A DNA stretch of 52,783 nt from Rhodobacteraceae bacterium UBA6213 (GTDB lineage Bacteria; Pseudomonadota; Alphaproteobacteria; Rhodobacterales; Rhodobacteraceae), in contig DISJ01000017.1 in the NCBI GenBank assembly GCA_002421605.1, forward strand, positions 1 through 52,783, in the 5' to 3' direction. Shown here piece by piece: positions 31,673-39,852 of the stretch. Both the position numbers and the translations under genes were made by a program. The first letter of the stretch is position 1, and the number at the start of each line of letters is the position of its first letter. The notes under the pieces were generated by a model. That model saw only the letters and a program-made list of their open reading frames with translations, had not been told where the DNA came from and did not search any database.

Positions 31673-32731
31673 TCAGTTACCCCAAGTGGTGTAGCCGAGT
31701 TTCATGGTGGTTCCAGCGTAGCCATTCAGGCGAAACTGCGCGGTGCGCCCTTCGCTGGTCTTGACGCAGACATAGGTTCCCACCGGAATCGCCGATAGTG
31801 GAATCTCGGCGCCGCTGTAGGAGGCGATGTTGCAACCCGCCAACCCGCGGTTCGAGCCATTACCGAGCGCCAGTTGCGCGCCGTTGCGCGGTGCGATGTA
31901 TTTCTCGGTGGCGGTAGCGGCGCGATACCATATGTCAACACCGGCACCGCCGACCGAACCATCGTCGAGGTTGGCGGTAAAGGTCTGGTGCAAATCAATC
32001 GCGCCGGTCGAGTGGGTTACCGGTGCAAGCGGTAGTAGCGGTATCAGCGGCACCGGTACGACTTGCAGCCATGTGCCAGTATAGACCGCCAGCGAGGATG
32101 CCTTGTCGTTGCTGGCCACCGCAAGCGCGGGCGTATCGGCGGTAATGGTAAAGCAAGGCCCGCCGAGATTGGTTGCATCACACAGCCGCGCCTTGGCAAC
32201 ACCCATCAGGCGCACAGATGAAATGCGGTTATTGAAGGTGGCGTTGAGCGAATTCATCGTGCCGACGCCGTAGCAGAACTCTTGCCCGCCGTAATTGACA
32301 TCAAGGTAGAAGCAGGCTTGGTCACCAACTGGCGGCGGCGGTGGCTCGGGCGTGGCGCCCGGAAGTGGCAGCGTCACGCTGCCTGCACCGCAGAGCAATT
32401 CAAGCTTCGGACCACTTGGTGTGAGCGAGAGGTTGAGGCGGCAATCGGAGTTGCCACCACCCGCTGCGGGCGGTGCCGCGAGGTAGGTTGACGAGACCCA
32501 TCCGCTTGGCCCGCCGTGCTCCACATAGCACCAGCCGTTGTCTTGGCACTCCGTCACCTCTACAACCGCGTCGGGCGCCAGCGTGGTCAGCACCGCAAAA
32601 CCCGGGCCGGGTCCGGAGCGCACGTTAAGCCAAGTGGTTGAAACCGCTTCAACAGCTGCAGCCACAGCCGCCGAGGCCAGCAGCGCCGTAAGTGCGGCCG
32701 CGACACGCTTAAGTGTACGAAATGTTATCAC
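31673..32731 (-). CDS. Exported SH3b protein with beta/gamma-crystallin-like (I36) modules
   Basis: 352 residues, start GTG at 32731 with GGAGGG upstream. A Sec signal (RVAAALTALLASAAVAAAVE) is followed by a bacterial SH3 domain (TTWLNVRSGPGPGFAVLTTL ... GPSGWVSSTYL, about 32-85). A Pro-rich linker leads to two crystallin/peptidase-inhibitor-I36-like modules (ACFYLDVNYGGQEFCYGVG near 138, then ARLCDATNLGGPCFTIT). A C-terminal domain from about 240 is not recognised. It probably acts in the periplasm or outside the cell, binding cell-wall material. Function not known. Confidence 0.8.
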   Translation of the reverse strand: MITFRTLKRVAAALTALLASAAVAAAVEAVSTTWLNVRSGPGPGFAVLTTLAPDAVVEVTECQDNGWCYVEHGGPSGWVSSTYLAAPPAAGGGNSDCRLNLSLTPSGPKLELLCGAGSVTLPLPGATPEPPPPPVGDQACFYLDVNYGGQEFCYGVGTMNSLNATFNNRISSVRLMGVAKARLCDATNLGGPCFTITADTPALAVASNDKASSLAVYTGTWLQVVPVPLIPLLPLAPVTHSTGAIDLHQTFTANLDDGSVGGAGVDIWYRAATATEKYIAPRNGAQLALGNGSNRGLAGCNIASYSGAEIPLSAIPVGTYVCVKTSEGRTAQFRLNGYAGTTMKLGYTTWGN

Positions 32732-33040
32732 GATGAGCCCTCCCCAAGCCTTCTGCGCCCCATGCGGGGGCTGAAACCAATGATCGTTACTGTCGCGCCA
32801 CGCCGGGCTATGTTCAGCATACACCTTTTCGCATGCTCTGGCCACGTGGACGGCCCGCACAGAGGCGCTTTTGCACAGCTGCACGAGCCGCTGTGCGGCG
32901 CGGAGCACAAAACCGCCAGCCACCGCATGCGCACTTTTCTTGATGCAGCGAAGCAGGTAGAGTTCGCGCGGCGACGGGCCAACGGGCCTGCAGGGCAGGA
33001 TCAGACAGACGCGGCGATCAGCCGCGCGAAGGGGGCATGA
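32732..33040. other. Divergent intergenic region
   Basis: 309 bases between the SH3 protein and SPOR lipoprotein genes. A rightward frame from 32762 to 33040 stays open but matches nothing known and has no convincing ribosome site, so it is treated as non-coding promoter space. Confidence 0.4.
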
Positions 33041-33889
33041 ATGACCAAGGCGCGGATCGGCTTGACGTTGGCGTTTCTGGCATCGGGGCTGGGGCTGGCA
33101 AGCTGCGGCGACGGGGCGCAACCGTTTGGCGCAGCGGGCAACAACACCGAAGGCATGCCGGAGGCCGAGGTGACCACCCGTCTAGTCGAGCGCGACGTTG
33201 AGGCACCCGAGGTCTTTTCGCTGACCGATCAGGGCCTTTGGGATGGGCGACCTTCGCTGGGTGGTGTCTGGGTGGCTGACGCGAGCGTGACCAGCCCCGA
33301 ACGCGTCATCATTCGCAACGCCGCGAACGGCAAATTCGTGATCGGCGCGCTATTCCGGCGCGAGCGGGCATCACCGGGCCCGCGCATTCAGGTTTCGTCC
33401 GAAGCTGCGGCGGCACTCGGCGTGCTGGCCGGGCAACCGGCCGAGCTTTCGATAACGGCGCTGCGGCGTGAAGAAATTGCCACAGACCCCACCCCTGCCC
33501 CAGTTGCTGCGGCACCCGACGCAATTAGCGCCACGCCGCTTGAAAGCGTCACCGGCACCGCTGCCGCTGCTATTGCAGCCGCTGAGGCCGCGGCGCCGGC
33601 CGCAGCACCGACCGCAGCGGCGCCCACCACCGCAGCCACGCCTGCCACCACCACCTTGACCCAAGCTTATGTGCAGATCGGCATTTTCAGTATTGAGGCC
33701 AATGCCAACCGCGCCGCAGAACAGATGCGCAGTGCCGGACTAGGTGCCCTGATCAAGGCCGAAACCAGCCATGGCAAAACCTTCTGGCGCGTAATTGCGG
33801 GCCCGGCCGCAAGCGCCGCCGAGCGGGCGCCGCTTTTGGCCAAGGTCAAGTCGCTTGGTTATGCCGACGCCTACGCCGTTTCCAACTGA
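33041..33889 (+). CDS. SPOR-domain lipoprotein
   Basis: 282 residues. A lipoprotein signal peptide ends in LASC (Cys about 22). The central part (GRPSLGGVWVADASVTSPER, RVIIRNAANGKFVIGALFRR) is RlpA-like, then an Ala/Pro-rich linker (about 150-205) leads to a C-terminal SPOR domain (QAYVQIGIFSIEANANRAAE to GYADAYAVS), which binds denuded septal peptidoglycan. It probably works at the division site in the periplasm. It sits 17 bases before the DD-carboxypeptidase gene. Confidence 0.9.
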   Translation: MTKARIGLTLAFLASGLGLASCGDGAQPFGAAGNNTEGMPEAEVTTRLVERDVEAPEVFSLTDQGLWDGRPSLGGVWVADASVTSPERVIIRNAANGKFVIGALFRRERASPGPRIQVSSEAAAALGVLAGQPAELSITALRREEIATDPTPAPVAAAPDAISATPLESVTGTAAAAIAAAEAAAPAAAPTAAAPTTAATPATTTLTQAYVQIGIFSIEANANRAAEQMRSAGLGALIKAETSHGKTFWRVIAGPAASAAERAPLLAKVKSLGYADAYAVSN

Positions 33890-33906
33890 GCCAGCGAAAG
33901 AGCCCG

Positions 33907-35073
33907 ATGTTTCAGCCCATTTTCCGCACTTTGCTAACCGCGTTCGTCGCCGCACTGATCGCGGCGACGCCCGTGCGCGCCTTTGAAACCGCCGCCCGCG
34001 CGGCATGGGTATACGACTTTGCCTCCGACACGGTGTTGTTGGAACAGAACGCCGATGCGCCAATGCCGCCTGCGTCGATGTCAAAACTGATGACGCTCTA
34101 CATGCTGTTCGAAGCCCTGCGCGACGGTCGCGTTTCGCTCGACACGCGCCTTGCGGTATCAACGCGCGCCAAGTCGATGGGCGGCTCGACCATGTTTCTG
34201 AACGAATCTGACCGCCCAACAGTGGAAGAGCTGATCCACGGTATCATCATCAATTCGGGAAATGATGCGTGCGTCGTGGTCGCCGAAGGGCTTTCTGGCA
34301 GCGAAGAAAGTTTCGCCGCACAGATGACCGAACGTGCCCGCAGCCTTGGCATGGTGAACTCGACTTTTGCCAATGCGTCCGGCTGGCCCGACCCGATGCA
34401 GCTTATGAGTATGCGCGATCTGGGCGAGCTTGCACGCCGCATCATCGTAGAGTTTCCCGAGTATTATCAGGTCTTTTCGCTGACAGAATACAATTACAAA
34501 GACCGCTCCGAGGCGAACAAAAACAACCGCAACCCGCTTTTGGGCATGGGCATCGGTGCCGATGGCATGAAAACCGGGCACACCCAAGAGGCGGGCTATG
34601 GGCTTATTGGTTCGGTGGTGCAGGGCGAACGGCGCGTGCTTTTCGTGATCTCGGGGCTGAATAGCGAGGCGGAGCGGGCGCGCGAGGCCGAACAGATCGC
34701 CGCGTGGGCATTTCGACAGTTCTTACTGAAAACGCTTTTTGCCAAAGGCGCGCCGGTTGCTACGGCGCAGGTCTGGCTTGGGGCGGAAAGTGAAGTGTCG
34801 TTGGTGGCCGCTCAGGAATTGCGCACGCTGGTTCCGGCTGTCCCCGCGGCCGAGGGGATGACCGCCGAGGCGATCTTCAACGCGCCGATAACGGCACCGA
34901 TCGCCGCTGGGCAGGTACTGGGCGAGTTGGTGATCGAGGTGCCAGGGATTGAGGGTGCCAAGCGCGTGCCGCTGGTGGCCGCCACCGACGTTGCCGCGGG
35001 CGGGGTCTCGGTGCGCCTGCGCTCCGCTTTCGCGCGGCTAGCGGCCAAGTTTGCCGAAGCCGTCGGCGGCTGA
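33907..35073 (+). CDS. D-alanyl-D-alanine carboxypeptidase (PBP5/DacA-like)
   Basis: 388-residue class C low-mass penicillin-binding protein. It has a Sec signal (cut near VRAF), then the three active-site motifs: SMSK with Ser57 and Lys60, SGN at 117-119, and KTG at 222-224 (MKTGHTQEAGY). The C-terminal beta domain (from about 285) and a final amphipathic helix (LRSAFARLAAKFAEAVGG) anchor it to the inner membrane. It trims the terminal D-Ala of peptidoglycan stem peptides. Starts the dac-tmk-holB-tatD run. Confidence 0.94.
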   Translation: MFQPIFRTLLTAFVAALIAATPVRAFETAARAAWVYDFASDTVLLEQNADAPMPPASMSKLMTLYMLFEALRDGRVSLDTRLAVSTRAKSMGGSTMFLNESDRPTVEELIHGIIINSGNDACVVVAEGLSGSEESFAAQMTERARSLGMVNSTFANASGWPDPMQLMSMRDLGELARRIIVEFPEYYQVFSLTEYNYKDRSEANKNNRNPLLGMGIGADGMKTGHTQEAGYGLIGSVVQGERRVLFVISGLNSEAERAREAEQIAAWAFRQFLLKTLFAKGAPVATAQVWLGAESEVSLVAAQELRTLVPAVPAAEGMTAEAIFNAPITAPIAAGQVLGELVIEVPGIEGAKRVPLVAATDVAAGGVSVRLRSAFARLAAKFAEAVGG

Positions 35074-35080
35074 GGCGGGA

Positions 35081-35707
35081 ATGTTCATCAGCTTCGAGGG
35101 CATCGACGGTTCGGGCAAATCGACCCAGGCGCGCCTGTTGGCCGAAACGCTGCAGGCCGAAGGCCGCGACGTGCTGCTGACGCGCGAACCCGGCGGCAGC
35201 CCGGGTGCCGAGGAAATTCGCCGTCTGGTGCTAGAAGGGCCGCCCGACCGCTGGTCTGCCGAAACCGAGATCTTGCTGTTTACCGCGGCCCGCCGCGACC
35301 ATCTGGAACGCACCATTGGCCCCGCGCTGGCCGCAGGGCGGGTCGTCATCTGCGACCGCTTTGCCGATAGCACGCGGATGTATCAGGGCCTGACACGCGG
35401 TGATCTGCGCGGCACCGTTGATACGCTGCACGCCATGATGATCGGCATCGAGCCGGACCTGACTTTCCTTATCGACATCGACCCCACCGAAGGGTTGGGT
35501 CGCGCGCTGGCACGCAAAGGGCACGAAGAACGGTTCGAGGATTTCGGGCTGGGTATGCAGCAGCGGATGCGGGCGGGCTTTCTGGCGCTGGCAGAAGAGT
35601 TTGCGGCCCGCTTTCGCGTGATTGATGGTGCCCGCGCACCCGAGGCCGTGGCGCGCGATGTGGCGGCGGTAGCGCGAATTGCGCTTGGCGCTCCGGCCAG
35701 CACATGA
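35081..35707 (+). CDS. tmk: Thymidylate kinase
   Basis: 208-residue dTMP kinase: P-loop GIDGSGKST (7-15), DR motif in VICDRFADSTRMYQGLTRGD, and a short LID segment near ARKGHEERFEDF. It makes dTDP from dTMP with ATP in the cytosol. The start MFISFEG at 35081, eight bases after the dac stop with GGCGGGA upstream, was chosen over the in-frame ATG at 35051 inside dac. Its last four bases overlap the holB start. Confidence 0.95.
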   Translation: MFISFEGIDGSGKSTQARLLAETLQAEGRDVLLTREPGGSPGAEEIRRLVLEGPPDRWSAETEILLFTAARRDHLERTIGPALAAGRVVICDRFADSTRMYQGLTRGDLRGTVDTLHAMMIGIEPDLTFLIDIDPTEGLGRALARKGHEERFEDFGLGMQQRMRAGFLALAEEFAARFRVIDGARAPEAVARDVAAVARIALGAPAST

Positions 35708-36819
35708 GCGCGGCTGACGCCGAATTTCCAGAACCCGACCGAGCGCCGGGTGCCGCGCATCCGCGCGAAACGGAGCGGCTTTTTGGCCAAGACCGGGCCG
35801 AAGCCGAGTTCTTGGCCGCTTTTAGCGCGCAGCGGTTGCACCACGCCTGGATGATCGCCGGGCCGCGCGGGGTGGGCAAGGCAACGCTCGCCTGGCGTAT
35901 CGCGCGGTTTTTGCTGGCCACGCCCGAACCGGGCGGAATGTTTGCACCGCCGCAGCCTACGAGCCTTGATATTGCACCCGACCACCCGGTGGTGCGGCGC
36001 ATGCACGCGTTGTCCGAACCGCGGCTGTTTTTGCTGCGCCGCGGGCTGAACGACAAGGAAACTGCCATCGCCAGCGAAATCCTTGTCAAAGAGGCGCGCA
36101 AGCTCAAGGGGTTCTTGCAGCTTTCGGTTGTCGATGGCGGGCGGCGGGTGATTATTGTTGATGCCGCTGACGAGTTGAACAATTCGGCGGCCAACGCGCT
36201 GCTGAAGATGCTCGAAGAACCGCCCGCCAATGTGACGTTCCTGATGATTGCGCATCAGCCCGCGCGGCTTTTGCCAACCATTCGCTCGCGCTGCCGCGAA
36301 CTGCGCGCGCTGCCTTTGGAACCTGGCGACATGGCGCAGGCATTGGCGCAAGCCGGGGTAGAAACCAGCGCGCCCGAAGCGATGGCCGCACTTTCGGGCG
36401 GCTCGGTAGGGGCCGCGCTGCGGATTGCCGAGCTCGACGGGCTCAACCTCTACGCTCGCCTTGTGGCGCTTATGGCCGATCAGCCGCGGTTCGACCGCGT
36501 CGCGGCGCTCGCCTTTTCCGACCTTGCCGCAGGCAAGGGGCAGGATGCGCGTTTTGACCTTATGCTCGATCTTTTCGATCTGTTCCTCACGCGGCTGGCG
36601 CGCGCAGGCGTGACCGGCAATCTTGGCCCCGAGGCCGCGCCGGGCGAAGCCGCGGCCTGCGCGCGGCTGGCAAAGGGGTTGGCCGATGCCCGCCGCTGGG
36701 CCGAATTGCAACAAGAACTTGGCGCGCGGGCTCGGCGCGCGCGGGCGGTGAACCTTGACCCCGGCGCGCTGGTCATGGATATGGTGCTGCATATTTCGGC
36801 GGCCGCAGCCGCTGCCTGA
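35704..36819 (+). CDS. holB: DNA polymerase III subunit delta'
   Basis: 371-residue clamp-loader AAA+ subunit. N-terminal residues FGQDRAEAEFLAAFSAQRLH, then HAWMIAGPRGVGKATLAWRI (Walker A), VDAADELNNSAANALLKMLE (Walker B/SRC region; ALLKxLEEPP is the clamp-loader signature), and SRCRELRALPL. Rhodobacterial delta' proteins are slightly longer than the enterobacterial one. It is part of the clamp-loading complex at the fork; the overlap with tmk is the usual gene order. Confidence 0.94.
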   Translation: MSAADAEFPEPDRAPGAAHPRETERLFGQDRAEAEFLAAFSAQRLHHAWMIAGPRGVGKATLAWRIARFLLATPEPGGMFAPPQPTSLDIAPDHPVVRRMHALSEPRLFLLRRGLNDKETAIASEILVKEARKLKGFLQLSVVDGGRRVIIVDAADELNNSAANALLKMLEEPPANVTFLMIAHQPARLLPTIRSRCRELRALPLEPGDMAQALAQAGVETSAPEAMAALSGGSVGAALRIAELDGLNLYARLVALMADQPRFDRVAALAFSDLAAGKGQDARFDLMLDLFDLFLTRLARAGVTGNLGPEAAPGEAAACARLAKGLADARRWAELQQELGARARRARAVNLDPGALVMDMVLHISAAAAAA

Positions 36820-36834
36820 GCCAAGGAACGGCCA

Positions 36835-37632
36835 ATGCCTACCCCGCCCGCCCTCGTCGATAGCCACTGCCACCTCGACTTTCCCGATTTCGGCGACGAT
36901 CAGGCGCAGCTGATCGCCAACGCACGCGCCGCTGGCGTTACACGAATGGTCACGATCTGCACGCGAATGGACAACGTAGAGCGCGTGCGCGCGCTGGCCG
37001 AGGCGCATGAGGGGCTGTACTGGGCCGCGGGCACACACCCGATGCGCGCGGGCGAGGATGCCCCGGTCAGTGTCGCGGATCTGATGGCGCTTGCCGCGCA
37101 CCCCAAATTCGTCGGCATCGGCGAAACCGGACTTGATTACTACTACACCGCAGACAGTGCCGTGGTGCAGCAACAAAGCCTGCGCATTCATATCGAGGCT
37201 GCGCGCCAAACCGGGTTGCCGCTGATTATCCATTCGCGCGCTGCCGATGACGATATGGCGCAGATATTGAGCGAAGAGCACCGCAAAGGCACCTTTGGCT
37301 GTGTCATGCACTGCTTTTCATCTTCGGCCGAACTCGCGCGTGCGGCGCTTGACCTTGGCTTTTATCTTTCGATGTCGGGCATTGCCGCCTTTCCCAAAAG
37401 TCAGGAAATCCGCGACATCTTTGCCGCCGCACCGCTTGATCGGATTCTAGTGGAAACTGACGCGCCCTATCTGGCGCCACCGCCGCACCGCGGGCGGCGC
37501 AATGAACCGGCATTTGTCGCCCATACCGCTGCCGTTGGTGCCACGCTTTACGGATTGAGCCTTGCCGAGTTTGCCGCTGTTACGTCGGCCAATTTCGATC
37601 GCTTGTTCACCCGCGCGAGGGCTGGGGCATGA
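36835..37632 (+). CDS. tatD: TatD-family metal-dependent hydrolase
   Basis: 265-residue TIM-barrel DNase: metal ligands in DSHCHLDFP (His11, His13 by count), GIGETGLDYYY (Glu), HSRAADDD (His), MHCFSSS (His) and ETDAPYLAP (Asp). TatD/YcfH enzymes are cytosolic deoxyribonucleases with exonuclease activity. In Rhodobacteraceae the gene regularly follows holB. Overlaps the next gene by 4 bases. Confidence 0.93.
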   Translation: MPTPPALVDSHCHLDFPDFGDDQAQLIANARAAGVTRMVTICTRMDNVERVRALAEAHEGLYWAAGTHPMRAGEDAPVSVADLMALAAHPKFVGIGETGLDYYYTADSAVVQQQSLRIHIEAARQTGLPLIIHSRAADDDMAQILSEEHRKGTFGCVMHCFSSSAELARAALDLGFYLSMSGIAAFPKSQEIRDIFAAAPLDRILVETDAPYLAPPPHRGRRNEPAFVAHTAAVGATLYGLSLAEFAAVTSANFDRLFTRARAGA

Positions 37633-38426
37633 ACCGGCTGCGGTTTACCATTTTGGGGTGCGGCTCGTCCGGTGGAGTTCCGCGGATCGGCGGGCACTGG
37701 GGCGAGTGCGATCCGGCAAACCCGCGCAATGTGCGCAGGCGCTGTTCGGTTCTGGTTGAGCGGCTTGGGTCGCACGGGGTGACGCGGGCGCTGATCGACA
37801 CCAGCCCTGACATGCGCGCACAACTGATCGACGCGGGCGTATCGGTGCTGGATGCGGTGGTGTTCACCCATGCCCACGCCGACCATGTGAACGGGCTAGA
37901 CGATATTCGCCAGATCACTTTCAACACGGGCGCACGAATGCCGGTTTGGGCCGACGGCGAAACGCAGGAATCGCTGACGTCGCGGTTTGGCTATGCTTTC
38001 GTGCAACCGGCCGACAGCTCTTACCCGCCGATCTGTGATCTGCACACCATTCGCGCGCCGTTCGAGATTCATGGGGCGGGCGGGCCTATCGGTTTTACCC
38101 CGATTGCAGTGCGGCACGGTGATATCGACGCGCTGGGGTTTCGGATCGGATCGCTCGCTTACATTCCCGATGTCTCGGAAATCCCCGCAGCGTCCTGGCC
38201 GCTGCTGGAGGGGTTGGAGTGCTGGGTGCTCGATGCGCTGCGGCGCAAGCCACACCCGACGCATGTGCATCTGGCACGCGCGCTCGAATGGATTGCGCGA
38301 GCGGCCCCCAGGCGCGCGGTACTGACCAACATGCACATCGATTTGGACCATGACCGGGTGGCAAGCGAAACCCCCGCACATGTTGTGCCAGCCTATGACG
38401 GCATGGTGCTGGAGTTCGACATCTGA
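37629..38426 (+). CDS. PhnP-like metallo-beta-lactamase-fold hydrolase
   Basis: 265-residue MBL protein of the PhnP/YcbJ-like group: GCGSSGGVPRIG loop, THAHADHVNGLDDIR metal motif (His, His, Asp, His), IPDVSEIP and MHIDLDHDRV near the C-terminus. PhnP itself is a cyclic phosphodiesterase; this paralogue is conserved next to tatD and holB and its real substrate is unknown. Its stop overlaps the AEC transporter start by one base. Confidence 0.9.
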   Translation: MNRLRFTILGCGSSGGVPRIGGHWGECDPANPRNVRRRCSVLVERLGSHGVTRALIDTSPDMRAQLIDAGVSVLDAVVFTHAHADHVNGLDDIRQITFNTGARMPVWADGETQESLTSRFGYAFVQPADSSYPPICDLHTIRAPFEIHGAGGPIGFTPIAVRHGDIDALGFRIGSLAYIPDVSEIPAASWPLLEGLECWVLDALRRKPHPTHVHLARALEWIARAAPRRAVLTNMHIDLDHDRVASETPAHVVPAYDGMVLEFDI

Positions 38427-39364
38427 TGACGGCGTTAATCGACGTCATCCTGCCGGTTTTTTTGGTAATCGGCTTTGGCTATGCCGTGGCGTGGCGCGGA
38501 CTTTTTTCGGAAAGCGCGGTCGATGGCGTGATGCGCTTTGCCCAAAGCTTCGCGGTGCCGGTGCTGCTGTTTCGCTCGATCGCAAAGCTCGATCTGGGCA
38601 GTTCGTATGACCCGGGGCTGATGATTTCTTTCTACGCAGGTGCATTTGCGGCATTCGGGCTGGGGCTTGCGGGGGCGCGGCTGCTTTTCGGGCGGTCAGG
38701 GCCGGATGCGGTGGCAATCGGCTTTTGCTGTCTGTTTTCCAACTCCCTGCTGCTCGGCATCCCGATCACCGAACGCGCCTATGGCGCCTCGGCGCTGGCG
38801 GGCAACTTTGCTATCATCTCGATCCACTCGCCGCTTCTGTACACCTTTGGCATCACCTTGATGGAAGGCGTGCGCAGCCACGGTTCAGGCACAACACTGG
38901 GCCGGGTGGCGGTAAACGCGCTGTCAGGAATTCTGAGAACGCCGATGGTCATTGGCATCCTGCTGGGTTTTATGGTGAACCTGACGGGCTTGACGTTGCA
39001 CGGTTCGATCTGGGCTGCGGTGGATATGATGGCAAGCGCGGCGCTGCCCACTGCACTGTTCGGCCTTGGCGGAGTGCTGTTTCGCTATCGCCCTGAAGGC
39101 GACATGAAAGCGATCGGCATGGTCACCGTGCTATCGCTGATCGTGCACCCCGCGGTGGCTTACGGGCTGGGGCGCTGGGGCTTCGGGTTGGAAACTGCAG
39201 CACTGCGTTCTGCCGTCGTGACCGCGGCGATGGCACCGGGGGTTAACGCTTATCTTTTCGCCAACATGTATGGCGCAGCGCGGCGGGTTGCCGCCTCAAG
39301 CGTTCTGATCGCCACTGCTGCCTCGATCTTCACGGTCTGGGGCTGGCTTGCCATCCTGCCCTGA
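38426..39364 (+). CDS. AEC-family (auxin efflux carrier) transporter
   Basis: 312-residue inner-membrane permease of the AEC/MleP family with two five-helix repeats: IDVILPVFLVIGFGYAVAWR near the start, NSLLLGIPITERAYG (the broken-helix motif), PMVIGILLGFMVNLTG, and TAAMAPGVNAYLFANMYGAA as second broken helix. Substrates of family members are malate, malonate or other small anions. Last gene of the holB operon. Confidence 0.9.
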   Translation: MTALIDVILPVFLVIGFGYAVAWRGLFSESAVDGVMRFAQSFAVPVLLFRSIAKLDLGSSYDPGLMISFYAGAFAAFGLGLAGARLLFGRSGPDAVAIGFCCLFSNSLLLGIPITERAYGASALAGNFAIISIHSPLLYTFGITLMEGVRSHGSGTTLGRVAVNALSGILRTPMVIGILLGFMVNLTGLTLHGSIWAAVDMMASAALPTALFGLGGVLFRYRPEGDMKAIGMVTVLSLIVHPAVAYGLGRWGFGLETAALRSAVVTAAMAPGVNAYLFANMYGAARRVAASSVLIATAASIFTVWGWLAILP

Positions 39365-39624
39365 GGCGCTGGGGCGCAAATGTTTGGGGCGTTTGAGGGC
39401 GGCGGCACCTGCGGGCTAGACCGCCTCACCAAGCGCAGCGTCAGCGCGGTTGGGCGCGAACCACGTAGATACGCGTGGCCAGCACGCGAATGTCACTTCA
39501 ACCGTTACAGCCAAATTTCTGCGCCGTGGCGTTTGCGCATGTGCCAAGGCTGGCAGCACAAATCCACATAGCCTGAGCCACGGCCCGAGGGGCGGCCGAG
39601 ACAGGATTGCGAAGAGGGGGGAGT

Positions 39625-39713
39625 TGGTGCGGTCGAAAAGACTCGAACTTTCACGGGTGTTACCCCACAGCGACCTCAACGCTGCGCGTCTACCAATTCC
39701 GCCACGACCGCAC
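39625..39713 (-). tRNA. tRNA-Leu (GAG)
   Basis: Reads leftward GTGCGGTCG ... CGACCGCACCA with encoded CCA; anticodon stem CAGCG/CGCTG around TTGAGGT (anticodon GAG); D-arm GGCGGAATTGGTAGACGC; long variable arm; T-arm GTTCGAGTC. Class II form expected for Leu. Confidence 0.95.
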
Positions 39714-39802
39714 GCCAAGGCTTGGTGGCGCGGTATTTAGCCGAGCGCCGAGACGAAGGAAAGCGGATTTTTCGAAGTCTTGCCGATTTGGCGCAACCAA
39801 GC

Positions 39803-39832
39803 AAAAGGCCGGGGGGCAATCGCCCCCCGGCC
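39803..39832 (-). terminator. Rho-independent terminator
   Basis: GGCCGGGGGGC pairs with GCCCCCCGGCC around a 4-base loop; on the minus strand TTTTGC follows. It ends the leftward gene whose stop is at 39853. Confidence 0.85.
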
Positions 39833-39852
39833 CGGTTTCGCGCGCCTCTTGC

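Noticed and set aside
32762..33040. 92-codon rightward frame before the SPOR gene
   Set aside because: No recognised domain or convincing ribosome site; more likely the divergent promoter region.
35383..37311. 642-codon minus-strand open frame
   Set aside because: Antisense to tmk, holB and tatD, which have full motifs; Arg/His-rich composition typical of a GC-rich shadow frame.
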